A stretch of DNA of 64,000 nucleotides, taken from assembly GCF_003573695.1 (NCBI RefSeq), contig NC_039362.1, forward strand, positions 195,893,084-195,957,083, written 5' to 3'. Numbering within the stretch: the stretch's first letter is position 1; each line of letters opens with the position of its first letter. The notes beneath the pieces were generated by a model. It was given only the letters and a program-made list of their open reading frames with translations. It had not been told where the DNA came from and made no database searches. This DNA is from Papaver somniferum (Eukaryota > Streptophyta > Magnoliopsida > Ranunculales > Papaveraceae). Shown here in pieces: positions 1 to 10,151 of the stretch. A program made the translations under genes and the position numbers.

Positions 1-1310
1 TTCAGAAATTTATGTAAACGGCCATGAATAGTGAAGCAAGCATGTCAACATGCTCCCCTTTTCATACTTGTAGAAATTTCATTAAGACGGAAGTACAACC
101 ATCACGGCCCTTCACGGTACCTGGCTCAGGAAATGTTCATCCGTCATGGCCGGACATTAGAACTGACCTGTGAGCCAGAATTGAATGTACAACCACTACA
201 GTCGTACATCGCAGTTGTCCAGGGTGGTAAGGTGCATCCATCACGGCCTGGGGAGTTGATGAATTATTTTTGCTTCCTCAATCTAAGTTGTAAAAATTTC
301 TTTTAAACATATATAGTGAGGGATAGTTGGTTGAAGGTACATATGAAGACCATGTACCAAGTAAGCTTCATAGCTTAGCCGGAAGAGTATAAATGATGCT
401 TAGGCCTCATTTATAGAGATGTAGCCTTACCAATGGATCGTGTTAAGCATGGGCATCACTATGCCATGCCTCGGACCAAGTATTCATCACTTGGATGCAT
501 TTTGACGGAACGGCCTATACGGCCTAGGCCATTACCTTTATTGCTTGGCCACAGCCTCGCAAACGAGTTGGTTTAAGTTCTTGTCCCTTCGATGATGAAC
601 TACGGTATGTGCTTGATCCTTTTAGAGTAGGGAAGGGTACGTATGCAACCGCAATGAGTTGCAGCATTGCCGGTCCATCACTTTGTCGCTCATATCATTT
701 AATTGTGAGATGATTGCGACATTCTGGCCTCTCATATCATCTGGCTCGGTAGCTCGACGCAAGAGATGATTGTGGCCAAACTTGATGAGGCAAGTTGCAT
801 TCCATTCACTGGATGCTCATACTTCCCATCAAGGTGTTCGACATATGCTAAAAACCCGAGTGTCGTAATTTAGCTCAAGAGGAGTCCATTTTGATGGGAA
901 ACGACCCAAAGATCAAGAAATGTCAATCTATAGATCCACATGGTCACCAGAATTTAGCCAAATTCCATCGTTTAGGGCCTCAAAATGTCGTTTTTTCCGT
1001 TTTAGGAAAGTTTTGTTTTCTTAATAAACCCTTCGCGGAACAAGGGTAAGTTGCAACGGTGTGGAAGCTAAGCTAGTTGCATCATGCTCCACGAGCATGC
1101 TTGCAAGTGCCAATGGACGTGCATTTGCCTTGCTTTGAGGCCCGGATCGTAACTTCATCATGGCGCATCGGGGAAGTTACGGCCTGCGGGGCAATGCGCC
1201 AAAGGCGTAATTTTCCGGTCCGTCACATGCCGTATCAACGACTTACCAATGGAAATCGATCACCCGGAGAAAGCCCGTTGGTGCTAGCTCATAGATTTCA
1301 AACGCAAGTA
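1..1310. other. Non-coding stretch, no gene recognised
   Basis: I see no ORF here with recognisable protein content; the short ORFs are chance frames. Position next to the integrase remnant at 1318-1725 suggests it is decayed internal sequence of the same retroelement (J), but nothing in the bases proves it. Confidence 0.4.
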
Positions 1311-1317
1311 AGTATGG

Positions 1318-1725
1318 TTGAAAAACCTTCTCTACAACCAGTCGCTTCTTCTTAGCCCTCCATGGGGACTCAGTCTGATTACCAGCACGGACGTTGTTAA
1401 GAGATGTGAGTGGGTCGCTGGGCCTTTCAAGCGCTTCGCCAAGGATTTGGAAACTGCAGTCGAAGATAACGAGACCAAGAGTCAAGCGGTTACACGACAC
1501 CCAAACTCGTTTCAAATTGGAGACATGGAGGTCAAAGCAACCTCGTTTCAAGTCGGAAAGATAAAGGTGAAGATAGTTGTTCAGACTGATTCTCCCGAAG
1601 AAAAGGAAGACGAGCCATATCTGGTGGAAGATATCCTTTTGGGTGGTTATTGCAAACTCATCAACACCGACAAGTTGGAGGGCGTTACAGTTCACTCGCG
1701 ATGGCTCAATCCCTTCAATACCTAA
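1318..1725 (+). pseudogene. Integrase C-terminal remnant of Tat-like element J
   Basis: The last ~75 codons resemble the end of a plant Ty3/gypsy pol polyprotein. An FQVGK-type segment is followed by a PYLVEDILLGGYCKL block and a terminal SRWLNPF just before the stop, matching the usual layout of the integrase C-terminal region (FQxGD, then GPYxVxxxxxGGxY, then a basic or aromatic end). The upstream part of the frame is not recognisable and the start codon is arbitrary. No catalytic integrase residues remain. It is followed by about 4.3 kb without sense coding and then a polypurine tract and LTR start at 6031-6042, so I read it as the 3' end of pol of a degraded element running left to right. 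Confidence 0.45.
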
Positions 1726-2325
1726 AGCGCTATGCTACTTTCTCTTCCAGCATTCTTCTTTTAGTATTTTCTTCAGCAATTTCTCTTTCTACTCACTATT
1801 TTTATTCCCTCCAAGATGAATACACCGCTTGTATTATTCATTAGGGTTCCGATTTCTATTTAAAGCATACCTTTCCTTTCAAACGAGTTTTCTGGATCTC
1901 AAAGAAAAAACACCAAATAAATCCCAAATCATCGGAAACCATTACTGATCAAATCACGACCAGAAAAGCCGAAACCATGCAAGAAATACCTTATTCAAAG
2001 CTCTGAAGGGAATAACATACAAACATGGAATATCGAACAACTTATTCTAATGGAAGATTTGGTTCTTTCAAATAAGAGGTTTTATTCATTCGAATATGTG
2101 AAACCGCGAAAAATGGATAAGCGGGATGCTACTTGGCGAAACCCTAACTTCGTTATGACTACAAAGAAAATAAAAATGAGTTTGTAAAACATCAATACGG
2201 CTACACGACAAAGAGAAACAACAAAAAGGAGAAGCTGGTCATCGAAAGCGGATGCACAGGTTGCCAACGCCTCTGTCGATCCCTTTCAAGGACTTTCCCC
2301 AACAATCTCTCGGGCAGCAGATGTT
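1726..2325. other. Non-coding spacer of element J
   Basis: Pyrimidine-rich then AT-rich sequence between the pol remnant and the antisense ORF. No supported gene; small overlapping ORFs share no family features. Confidence 0.4.
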
Positions 2326-2967
2326 TCATCCAGAAGCCGCCTCAGCAGTAGCAACCTCAGCATCCCACCCGGAAACCGCCTCAACAACAACAACATCCCC
2401 CTCCTGCTCGACGTCCGCTTCGATAACAGTGTCAGCATATGCCTCCACAGCATCTCCAGCATCCCCAACAACAGTTCCGGCGTCCAATCCAAAAGCTGCT
2501 TCAGTCTCGGCAACCACAGTGGCGTCTTCCTTAAAAGCTTTTTCAGCAGCCTTTAAAGGATGTCCCGTTTCATCCGCATCAGAATCAAGGATTGTGACAC
2601 CATCTTGGACAGGGAAATTAAGCTTGCTCTCCCCTAGAGGTTTCACATACTCAGTCTTATGCCGTTTCAACCGAGAGGCGAATCGTTCAGCCCTAGCATT
2701 GGGCTGTGGAGAAGTTTCGTTTCCCTGAGGTATCTCAACGCGTTGGGATGTTTCATCATCTCCCCGCTTTTCCTCCATGTCCACCAGAGTCATGAAAGCT
2801 TTAGCATGCATCCACACTCCACATAAATAGGTGGAAGGCATGTCCTGAATAATTTTTCCAGCTTCACGAAACCGAGAATTAATTCTGTCCAACGCCTCCT
2901 CATGAGAAGAAAACCAGTTTTCGTCGACCAAAGCTTCTCTTCTAAGAGTCATAGGTACGGTTGTCAC
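2326..2967 (-). CDS. Antisense additional ORF of element J, unknown function
   Basis: A 213-codon ORF runs opposite to the element's pol. I do not recognise a domain. The N-terminal ~75 residues look globular and helical (EEALDRINSRFREAGKII). The middle is basic (residues ~90-110, SRLKRHK). The C-terminal ~70 residues are very acidic and rich in Ala and Val. It lies between pol and the 3' LTR, the same place and strand as the spliced antisense gene in B, F and H, but I see no sequence similarity between them. Extra ORFs are known in the Tat/Ogre lineage, which makes real coding plausible; a chance ORF from GC-rich low-complexity DNA is the alternative. The opposing frame (2252-2728, Ser/Ala/Thr-rich) looks like its shadow. 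Confidence 0.4.
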   Translation of the reverse strand: MTTVPMTLRREALVDENWFSSHEEALDRINSRFREAGKIIQDMPSTYLCGVWMHAKAFMTLVDMEEKRGDDETSQRVEIPQGNETSPQPNARAERFASRLKRHKTEYVKPLGESKLNFPVQDGVTILDSDADETGHPLKAAEKAFKEDATVVAETEAAFGLDAGTVVGDAGDAVEAYADTVIEADVEQEGDVVVVEAVSGWDAEVATAEAASG

Positions 2968-3520
2968 TTGAAGATCCCATTATATACTACAAAATCAAAA
3001 TAGGGGATACGTTTTCGCCCTACCTACACCAATAATCTACATGAACAAGAAAACATAGTGAGATATCAAGAGAAAACACGAGACGATACCTGTGATTTCA
3101 AGACGATCTGTACGAACGAAGGATTCAAGATCGCCTCTTATGTTCAGCAGAGCGAACAAATCCGAAAAAGGAAAATTTCTACCGGTCGTGAATTAAGGCG
3201 TGATATCGGCTGGAAAAGATATTTGTTTATACGGGTCAATTAGGGTTTGATAAAAAAAACGTGGAAGTACGTGTTTGGAACACGCTGGCTTGCTTTATTA
3301 CTACTGCTCTACTGCCAGCACCGAAACTTGGAAGCGAAACCGGAGGTATAACATGAGGAGAAGAGCTAACACCTTTCATATGAACGTGCTACTTTGAGAT
3401 TTGAATAAGGAAAGGATTTCCTATCTGAGCCACGCATGGAAAGAGGAAACCGGGCCTGCAAGCAACGCCGATAGTCTGTGCCACGCCAATTTGACAGTCC
3501 GCACCACGCCCAGCCAGCAC

Positions 3521-3609
3521 CCATCCCAAGACGATCCAGTGCTAACGGTTCCATCCCAAGCCGATCCACTGCTAACGGCTCCATCTGAAGCCGCACCATG
3601 CCAACGGTT
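3521..3609. repeat. 30-bp tandem repeat, about 3 copies
   Basis: Three consecutive ~30-bp units begin CCATCCCAAG or CCATCTGAAG and end CTAACGGTT, CTAACGGCT or CCAACGGTT. It belongs to a Cys/Pro-codon-rich, G-poor stretch (about 3420-3760) that shares the word GCCAA with the larger arrays downstream. Confidence 0.65.
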
Positions 3610-4241
3610 TTCCAAGCCAAGCCAGCAACGCCAACAGCTTGCTAAGCCAAAAAATCCACGTTCCCTAGCCTAGCGAAGATGGCACGCGACCAAGCCAAGC
3701 TGACGCCAACTATTTGCATCCCGGCCAGCAACCACCTATACCATTTCGCTTCCTAGCCGGCAGCACCGTGATCCGGATTTGCACAAAAGCATCCAACACA
3801 AGAGTCATGGATTCTCTTTATCTCCCGAAAAGGTTAGACAGATCTTTCTGACCATCTCTTCATGACTTAACATTTCGATTTGTCCTTGTATGTCACCATC
3901 TTATGCTTACCTCGCCACAATGCCCATATTCCAAGCTAAGCAGGGGACTTAATGTTGATGGTGGTTTTTAGCTTAGGGTTAAAATCGTAAAAACTTAGTC
4001 AAACACTGACGTTACTCTGAAAATAAACAGAACTTGAGTAGTAAATTCTCCTAGCACATTTATTGAGCATGTCAATACATCTAGGAGAGAATTGTCAGGG
4101 TACCTTTTTTTATATACTATGTTCCACGGCAGAACCCTCAGTATTGACCAACATCATCTTCGTACATGCCAAACACGCATGCTAGCCGAGTATGCCATCT
4201 ATGTATGTCGTATATGCTAGTTAGGGTTTCGACATGCCAAA

Positions 4242-4760
4242 CTCTAATTCCCGCACCACCGAGCCAATAACATACCATGCCAGCCTCACCTCCGCGCCAA
4301 GGCACGCCAACCATGCCAGCCGCACCACCGAGCCAATGGCATACCATGCCAGCCTCACCTCCACGCCAAGGCACGCCAACCATGCTAGCCGCACCACCGA
4401 GCCAATGTCATACCATGCCAGCCTCACCTCCGCGCCAAGGCATATTCCAACCATGCCAGCCTCACCTCCGCGCCAAGGCATGCCAACCATGCCATCCGCA
4501 CCACCGAGCCAATGGCATACCATGCCAGCCTCACCCCCGCGCCAAGGCATGCCAACCATACCAGTCGTACCACCGAGCCAATGTCATACCATGCCAGCCT
4601 CACCCCCGCTCCAAGGCATGCCAACCATGCCCGCCGCACCATCGTGCCAACGACATACCATGCCAGCCACATCTCCGCGCCAAAGGCATGCCCACCATGC
4701 CAGTCGCACCATCGTGCCAATGGAATACCATGCCAGCCACACCTCTGCACCAAAGCCATG
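4242..4760. repeat. 69-bp minisatellite, about 7 units
   Basis: The phrase GAGCCAAT or GTGCCAA recurs at 4261, 4330, 4399, 4506, 4575, 4644 and 4714, giving spacings of 69, 69, 107 (69 plus a 38-bp partial unit), 69, 69 and 70. Each unit contains two ATGCCAGC/ACGCCAA-type half repeats. Both strands are open in several frames because the unit is a multiple of three, which explains the long but meaningless overlapping ORFs here. Confidence 0.9.
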
Positions 4761-5890
4761 TCGGTCATGCCTCCATGCTGCTGGCTGCCAAACGAAGGGT
4801 TGCAACGATCAACGACCACCCTTCCTTCTGAGATGCAAATCTCAGCCGTCCAAGTTCGCCACCAAACGCGTGGAAACTTTTGGCCCAATGCCAAGCCCTA
4901 ATTTTGGTCGCGCCTGAACCATGTCAAAGCCCTAATTTTGGCCGCGCCTAAAACTATGCCAAAACCCTAGCTTGGTCGTGCCTAAACCATGCCAAAGCCA
5001 TGCCGGTCATGCCTCCATGCCGCTGGCTTCCAAACGAAGGGTTGAAACGATCCACGACCACCATTCTTTCTAAAATGCAAATCTCAGCCATCCAAGTTCG
5101 CCACCAAACGCGTAGCAACTTTTGGCCCAATGCCAAACCCTAATTTTTGGCTGCGGCTAAATCATGCACAAGCATGCCAGCCACGCCTCCATGTCGTTGG
5201 CTGCCAAACGAAGGGTTGCAACGATCCACGACCACCCTTCTATCTGAGATGCAAATCTTAGCCGTCCAAGTTCGCCACCAAACGCGTGGCAACTTTTGGC
5301 CCAATGCCAAACCCTAATTTTGGTCGCGCCTGAACCATGCCAAAACCTTAATTTTAGTTGCGCTTAAAACTATGCCCAAACCCTAGCTTGGCCACGCCTA
5401 AACCATGCCAAAGCCATGCCGGTCATGCCGCTATGTCACTGGATGCCAAACGAAGGGTTGCAACGATCCACGGCCACCCTTCTTTCTGAGATGCAAATCT
5501 CAGCTGTCCAAGTTCGCCCCTAAACGCGTGACAACTTTTTGCCCAATGCCAAACACTAATTTTGACCATGCCTAAAACTGTGCCAAAATCCTAGCTTGGC
5601 CACGCCTAAACAATGCCAAAGCCATGCCGGTAATGCCTCCATGCCGCTGGCTTCCAAACGAAGGGTTGCAACGATCCACGACCACCCTTCTATCTGAGAT
5701 ACAAATCTCAGCCGTCCAAGTTCGCCAGCAAACCCGTGGCAGCTTTTGGCCCAATGCCAAACCGTAATTTTGGCCACGCCTAAAACTATGACAAAATCCT
5801 ATCCTGGCCACACCTGAACCATGCGAAAGCCATGCCGGTCATGCCTCCATGCCACTGGCTGCCAAACGGAAGTTTGCAACAATCAACGGC
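4750..5890. repeat. Long tandem repeat, 174-242 bp units, about 5-6 copies
   Basis: The marker TGCCGGTCATGCCTCCATGC (with variants) occurs near 4759, 5001, 5175, 5417, 5625 and 5833, giving spacings of about 242, 174, 242, 208 and 208 bp. Each unit continues through GGGTTGCAACGATC, GAGATGCAAATCTCAG (a short inverted repeat, GAGAT..ATCTC) and a CCAATGCCAAACCCTAAT block. Length differences come from gain or loss of a 30-60 bp CCTAAAACTATGCC sub-block. It lies just upstream of the element's 3' LTR, a place where plant Tat elements often carry tandem arrays. Confidence 0.85.
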
Positions 5891-6030
5891 TACCTTTCCT
5901 CCCAAGATGCACAATCTCGACCGTCGAAGGTCACCACCGAGTCGGAAAGCCTCCCAAGCTTAACTTTCCAAACAATAGCAATATGTTATACGTTTTCCGC
6001 GAAAACACTCGAGAGATCAAAACATGTCAA

Positions 6031-6041
6031 AAACTGGGGGA
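6031..6041 (+). promoter_or_regulatory. Polypurine tract of element J
   Basis: AAACTGGGGGA immediately precedes the TG that I take as the LTR start at 6042. A short purine run ending in five Gs at this position is typical of plus-strand priming sites in plant Ty3/gypsy elements. Confidence 0.6.
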
Positions 6042-6640
6042 TGCTCATCAGGGTATTGGTCTGGCGGTTTACAGCGTGCAGCGTACACTGCGCCCGTTAC
6101 AAGAAAGTGTCATAAGAGTGAGGCGGTTAGTAAACACAAGAAGTAATGGTGAAACGTTTCCTTCATTATGGAAACATCAATTCCAGGCGTTACCCATTAC
6201 TGCTTTCTTTCATTTACTCAACTGTTTCCAATTCTTACGAGACCAAGGTACGTTTCGTTGCGACTTGTATAAATAGGTCTCATCTATTTCCACAAAAGGA
6301 CAAGTTTTTTGTCAAGAACATACAACACTCAGAAGTCACTTGTTAGCTTTCCAATCTGCTAGCGTTTCAATTTCTGATACAAGTCGTCGAACAACTACTC
6401 TTCTAGAATCAACTATTTTGGTCTCAACACTCTCTTCGCTTCCCTCCCTAAGACCAACCCTTCTCCTTCACTTTGTGACTGAAGCAAGTCTGGAACGGCC
6501 ATTTCTTGGTTTAGAACGGATTTGTACAGATTGATCTCTCGAATCAAAATACTCCCTTGCAGTGCATTGTCTAGGGTTTAGACTCGTTTCTCACCCACAC
6601 ATCTGAAATTACCAAAATCCGCAGAAACTGTTTTCACCCT
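6042..6640 (+). repeat. 3' LTR of element J (end uncertain)
   Basis: It starts TGCTCATC directly after the polypurine tract. A TATA box (TATAAATAG, 6268-6276) lies about 226 bp in, as expected for a U3 promoter. No second copy is in the window, so the 3' end cannot be fixed; sequence changes to recognisable pol by about 6640. No target duplication was found, and the junction with remnant A looks like an old deletion or recombination. Confidence 0.5.
6268..6276 (+). promoter_or_regulatory. TATA box of J LTR
   Basis: TATAAATAG sits inside the putative LTR, 226 bp from its TG start. Confidence 0.5.
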
Positions 6641-7910
6641 CAAACAGGGGGAGGATGCAGCTGAACCCCCAACAGTTGAGAATCTGATCGAGGTCCAGAT
6701 TGGAGATGAGAAGCACAGAACAACGTTCATAGGGGCAGATCTTCCTGCACATGAACGTGATAGTATGATTACATTGCTAAGGGCAAACACCGATGTTTTC
6801 CAATGGAGTTTTGCTGAGATGTCTAGGATAGATCCAAATGTAGCCTGCCACAGGCTAAATATCGATGAGAAGTTCCATCCAGTTCGTCAGAAAATCATAA
6901 ATATGGCGCAAAGCAAAAAAGATGGAGTTATTGTAGAAGTAGAAAAGTTGTTGGAAGCTGGCTTCATTCGACCAGTGCAGTATCCTCGCTGGCTATCAAA
7001 TGTCGTACCCGTTCTAAAGAAAAACAGTAAAATTCGTTTCTTTATCGATTTTACTGATTTGAATAAAGCATGTCCGAGTGACCCATACCCACTACCGCAG
7101 ATAAGAGATTTGGTGGATGCAGCCTCAGGGTACGGAAGACTGTCATTTATGGACGGTTTTTCTGGGTATAACCAAATACCTTTGTTCGAAGAAGATCAAG
7201 AGCATACATCGTTCGTGACTGACAGAGGAGTTTACTGCTATACTGTAATGCTGTTTGGGCTAAAGAACGCAGGGGAGACCTACCCGCATTTGGTAGACCG
7301 TATGTTCAAGGATCTTATCAGGAAGACGATGGAAGTATATATCGACGATATGGTAGTGACATCTGAGCAAAATGAGTTACATTTGCTTGATCTGCAGAAG
7401 ACGTTTGATATATTGAGGCAATATCGAATGAAGATCAATCCAGCAAAATGTTCGTTCGGGCTATCCTCGGGAAATTTCCTTGGATACTTGATGACACACA
7501 GAGGAATCGAGGCAATTCGGAGCAAATCAGAGCCATCAGAGAAATGCCATCCCCAAGAATGAAGAAGGAGGTCCAGAATCTAGCGGGACGATTAGCAGCT
7601 TTAAATCGTTTCATTTCACGCTCGTCGGATCGATTCAAACCGTTCTTTGATGTTTTGAAGAAAGCAGTGAATTTTGGTTGGACAGATGAGTGTGAAAAGG
7701 CTTTTGATGCGATCAAATGGTATTTGTCAACTCCACCAGTTCTGGTGAATCCAAAAACTGGACAACCCATCAGAGTTTATCTGGCTGCAACGGAGAACGC
7801 TGTAAGTGTATTGATGTTTGTTACGGATCCACATGAAAAGCCTGTTTACTTCGTCAGCAAATCTTTGACAGGGGCGGAAAAACGGTACAAGAAAATTGAA
7901 AAGATAGTTG
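6640..7910 (+). pseudogene. Tat-lineage pol remnant A (RT and RNase H)
   Basis: The reading frame holds the pre-RT linker, then a reverse transcriptase with FIDFTDLNKACPSDPYPLP, GYNQIP and the catalytic YIDDMV near codon 190 of the 6765 frame. The FTDLNKACP signature is typical of the Tat lineage of plant Ty3/gypsy. A 1-bp deletion near 7510 shifts the frame; the continuation (7448 frame) carries the RT thumb (LAGRLAALNRFISRSSD) and the start of RNase H (WTDECEKAFDAIK, PVYFVSKSLTGAEKRYKKIEK). It stops abruptly at the 5' LTR of element D. Gag and protease are missing upstream, so A is truncated on both sides. Non-functional. Confidence 0.88.
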
Positions 7911-8703
7911 TGTGGGTAAAATACCCGACGGCCACGTGTCAACATCCCAAGGGGTGAATATATGATGAGATGATGAGGTTGGAGCACCGAATCATTCGTT
8001 GAGAGAAGGATTTGTCTCAGTCAAGGCAATTGCACAAATGCCACATGAATGATGTGTGTGTATAAAGGTCTAATATTCTCAGACGGTCAAGTCTAAAAAG
8101 AAATACCGCATTTAATGAAGTATAAGAACAGGACTTGAGTAGTTGGGCATCGTGACAGAAGACTCGGACGATCTATACTACGATCCAGAGACGAGGGAAC
8201 ACGAGGTTCTCCACAGAAGGGCAGCACGATCCAAGGGAAAGCAAGACAACTCGGAGGGAGAACCAAGTATGCCATCACGAGGGACGGTATAGAGCGAGTC
8301 CGAGGGAGCCACGACGATGGAGGACAGCTCGCCCAGCTCGGACGATCAAGCGACTACGAGTTTATTCTGCCTATAAATACCAATCCATGTACCGGGAGAT
8401 GGACAACTTATGTAATCTTAAATGGTTTTTCTACAGAGAATTCCTGAGAGAGATTTAGATAGAGAGAAAGTGAGAAATCTAGAAGAGATTTGTAACACTT
8501 TCAAGGGTAATACCTTATAATAAATAAGAAAACATCTTCTTCTCCGTGGACGTAGGTCTTCATGTCCGAACCACGTTATATGCTTGTGTCAATCTTTACA
8601 TTTCATGCTATTTACATCTTGTTCATGATGAATCTTGTATGTTTAAGTAGTTTTTAGTCTTTAATCTTACTTGGGTGTAGTAGTCAGAAAATATGCAGCT
8701 ACA
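7911..8703 (+). repeat. 5' LTR of element D
   Basis: It starts TGTGGGTAAAATACCC exactly where A's RNase H frame is broken and ends GCAGCTACA before a primer binding site. A TATA box (TATAAATA, 8372-8379) fits an LTR promoter. The start could be two bases earlier (TGTGTGGG). The matching 3' LTR is not in the window. Confidence 0.7.
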
Positions 8704-8706
8704 TTT

Positions 8707-8723
8707 TGGCGCTAGAAACAGGG
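8707..8723 (+). promoter_or_regulatory. Primer binding site of element D
   Basis: TGGCGCTAGAAACAGGG lies 3 nt after the LTR end. The same 17-mer follows the LTRs of F and G, so D and that family use the same primer type. I cannot name the tRNA with certainty. Confidence 0.75.
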
Positions 8724-9588
8724 AGGTATGAAGAGCTAATTTACCTCCCTAACAACAGCTCTATATTGTTTTCATAATCTTTGTAATAGAAGTATTTTTA
8801 CACTCCAAAGTAGATTTCTGCTGAGATGAATGAGTAGATATCGGACTCAAAAATGATCTTCACGATCTAAGAAGTCTAGAAGAACCTCAAGATCAACAAA
8901 TCTACGTTTTTTTTACTATTTTTCTTTAAGATTTCTTGTTATTTTCAAGATTTTTAGAGTCTTCCTCAAGTAGCTTAGGAGAGTTTTAAATCGGAGTAAA
9001 TATGAAGTTTTAAACACTTCGGTACTCAAACGATCTCCTCCATGAAAGAGCTGGGAAGAGATGCTAGTCAGTAAGCTACATAAGGAAGAAATCACCTTAT
9101 GAGAGTTGAAAAAGACGAACTTTTCATGATGTTCTTCATCAAACTCACCATAATCTCGGAATCTCCTTCTTAAAAATTTATATTTAAGTCAAGGGGGGAA
9201 TTAATGACTATATAATCAGTCATCAAACTCAAAATTTTGTTTGAAATCATAAGTTAAAAGATGATGAGATATATTTCCTAGAATGGGAAAACGTACTCAA
9301 TCGTCATAATTAGATTCTTTCCCTATAGGGGTATGGCGTGTTGAAGGAGATATTTCCTCGAAAAGAGGGGACTGTAAAAATACCTTTTCTCCATCATCAA
9401 CACCTCATGCAAACAGGGATGTTTTGACATTTTCACATGTCTCCAAAATCTACTGCAAAGTTTTCTTGTACTAAACTGTCCAGTCTGAACTATGACTTAT
9501 TAATTGCATGTGACCTGCAAATATAGGGTCCCACTTTTCTAAAAGAAAAGAAAAATTAAGTATTATTGCATATGTTGCAGGAAAGGTA
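8724..9588 (+). other. Untranslated leader of element D
   Basis: AT-rich sequence between the primer binding site and the first gag-like ORF, without coding content that I can support. Its 3' end (TTGCATATGTTGCAG) resembles a splice acceptor, as seen in leaders of some Tat elements, but no donor could be tied to it. Confidence 0.45.
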
Positions 9589-10118
9589 ATGGTAACGCGA
9601 CCATCTACTTGTGCAAGCCAACGAGAAAATGGTGGAGCCCAAACAGAAGGACTCGACGATATGGAGCCAGGCGAGCCTCTGATCCCAGGCGAGGGACAAC
9701 CCGATGACCAATATTGGGAAGGACTAACTGATAATTCTAGATACGAAGGCGAGGGAAACCCCTTCGAAAAGCGTGACGATATTCGTCTTACTCAGCCAGG
9801 AGGGTGGAGCTGCTTGCCGAGACAAGCAGCTAATGGTGAGGTCAAGAAGAAAAACCCTTCAGACCTCGTCGATGCTAATGCTGCTATTGCAGCCATATCA
9901 TGAAATCCCAAGAGACACAGGATAAGAGAATGATTAACTTGGAAAGGCGCAATAGAAAACTGGAACGGAGAAACCGCAGGCTAAAACGCAAAGTAACAAA
10001 GAAGGTACCACTCATCACCACTGAAGAAGTCTCGGAGGAGGAAAACCCTTTCGAGCATATACAAGACGACGAACGAATTAACATCCCTGACACCTCGAAC
10101 GAGGAAACAACGGATTGA
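9589..10118 (+). pseudogene. N-terminal gag region of element D, frameshifted
   Basis: Two adjoining frames (9589-9903 and 9900-10118) together look like the variable N-terminus of a Tat gag. The first is an acidic Gly/Pro/Glu-rich segment of ~100 residues. The second has a strongly basic helix (NLERRNRKLERRNRRLKRK) followed by an acidic Glu/Asp stretch. The frames are separated by a stop and a shift near 9900. The gag then breaks at the insertion of element C and resumes after 23606 with the more conserved capsid part. Confidence 0.6.
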
Positions 10119-10151
10119 TTTCCTAAGGGAAGTATAGGTGTGCCCGACCAC

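Noticed and set aside
2252..2728. Ser/Ala/Thr-rich plus-strand ORF
   Set aside because: It mirrors the acidic Ala-rich end of the minus-strand ORF; the minus frame is longer and has more normal composition.
4138..4917. Long overlapping ORFs on both strands in the 69-bp array
   Set aside because: A unit divisible by three keeps frames open by chance; products are pure repeats with no domain.
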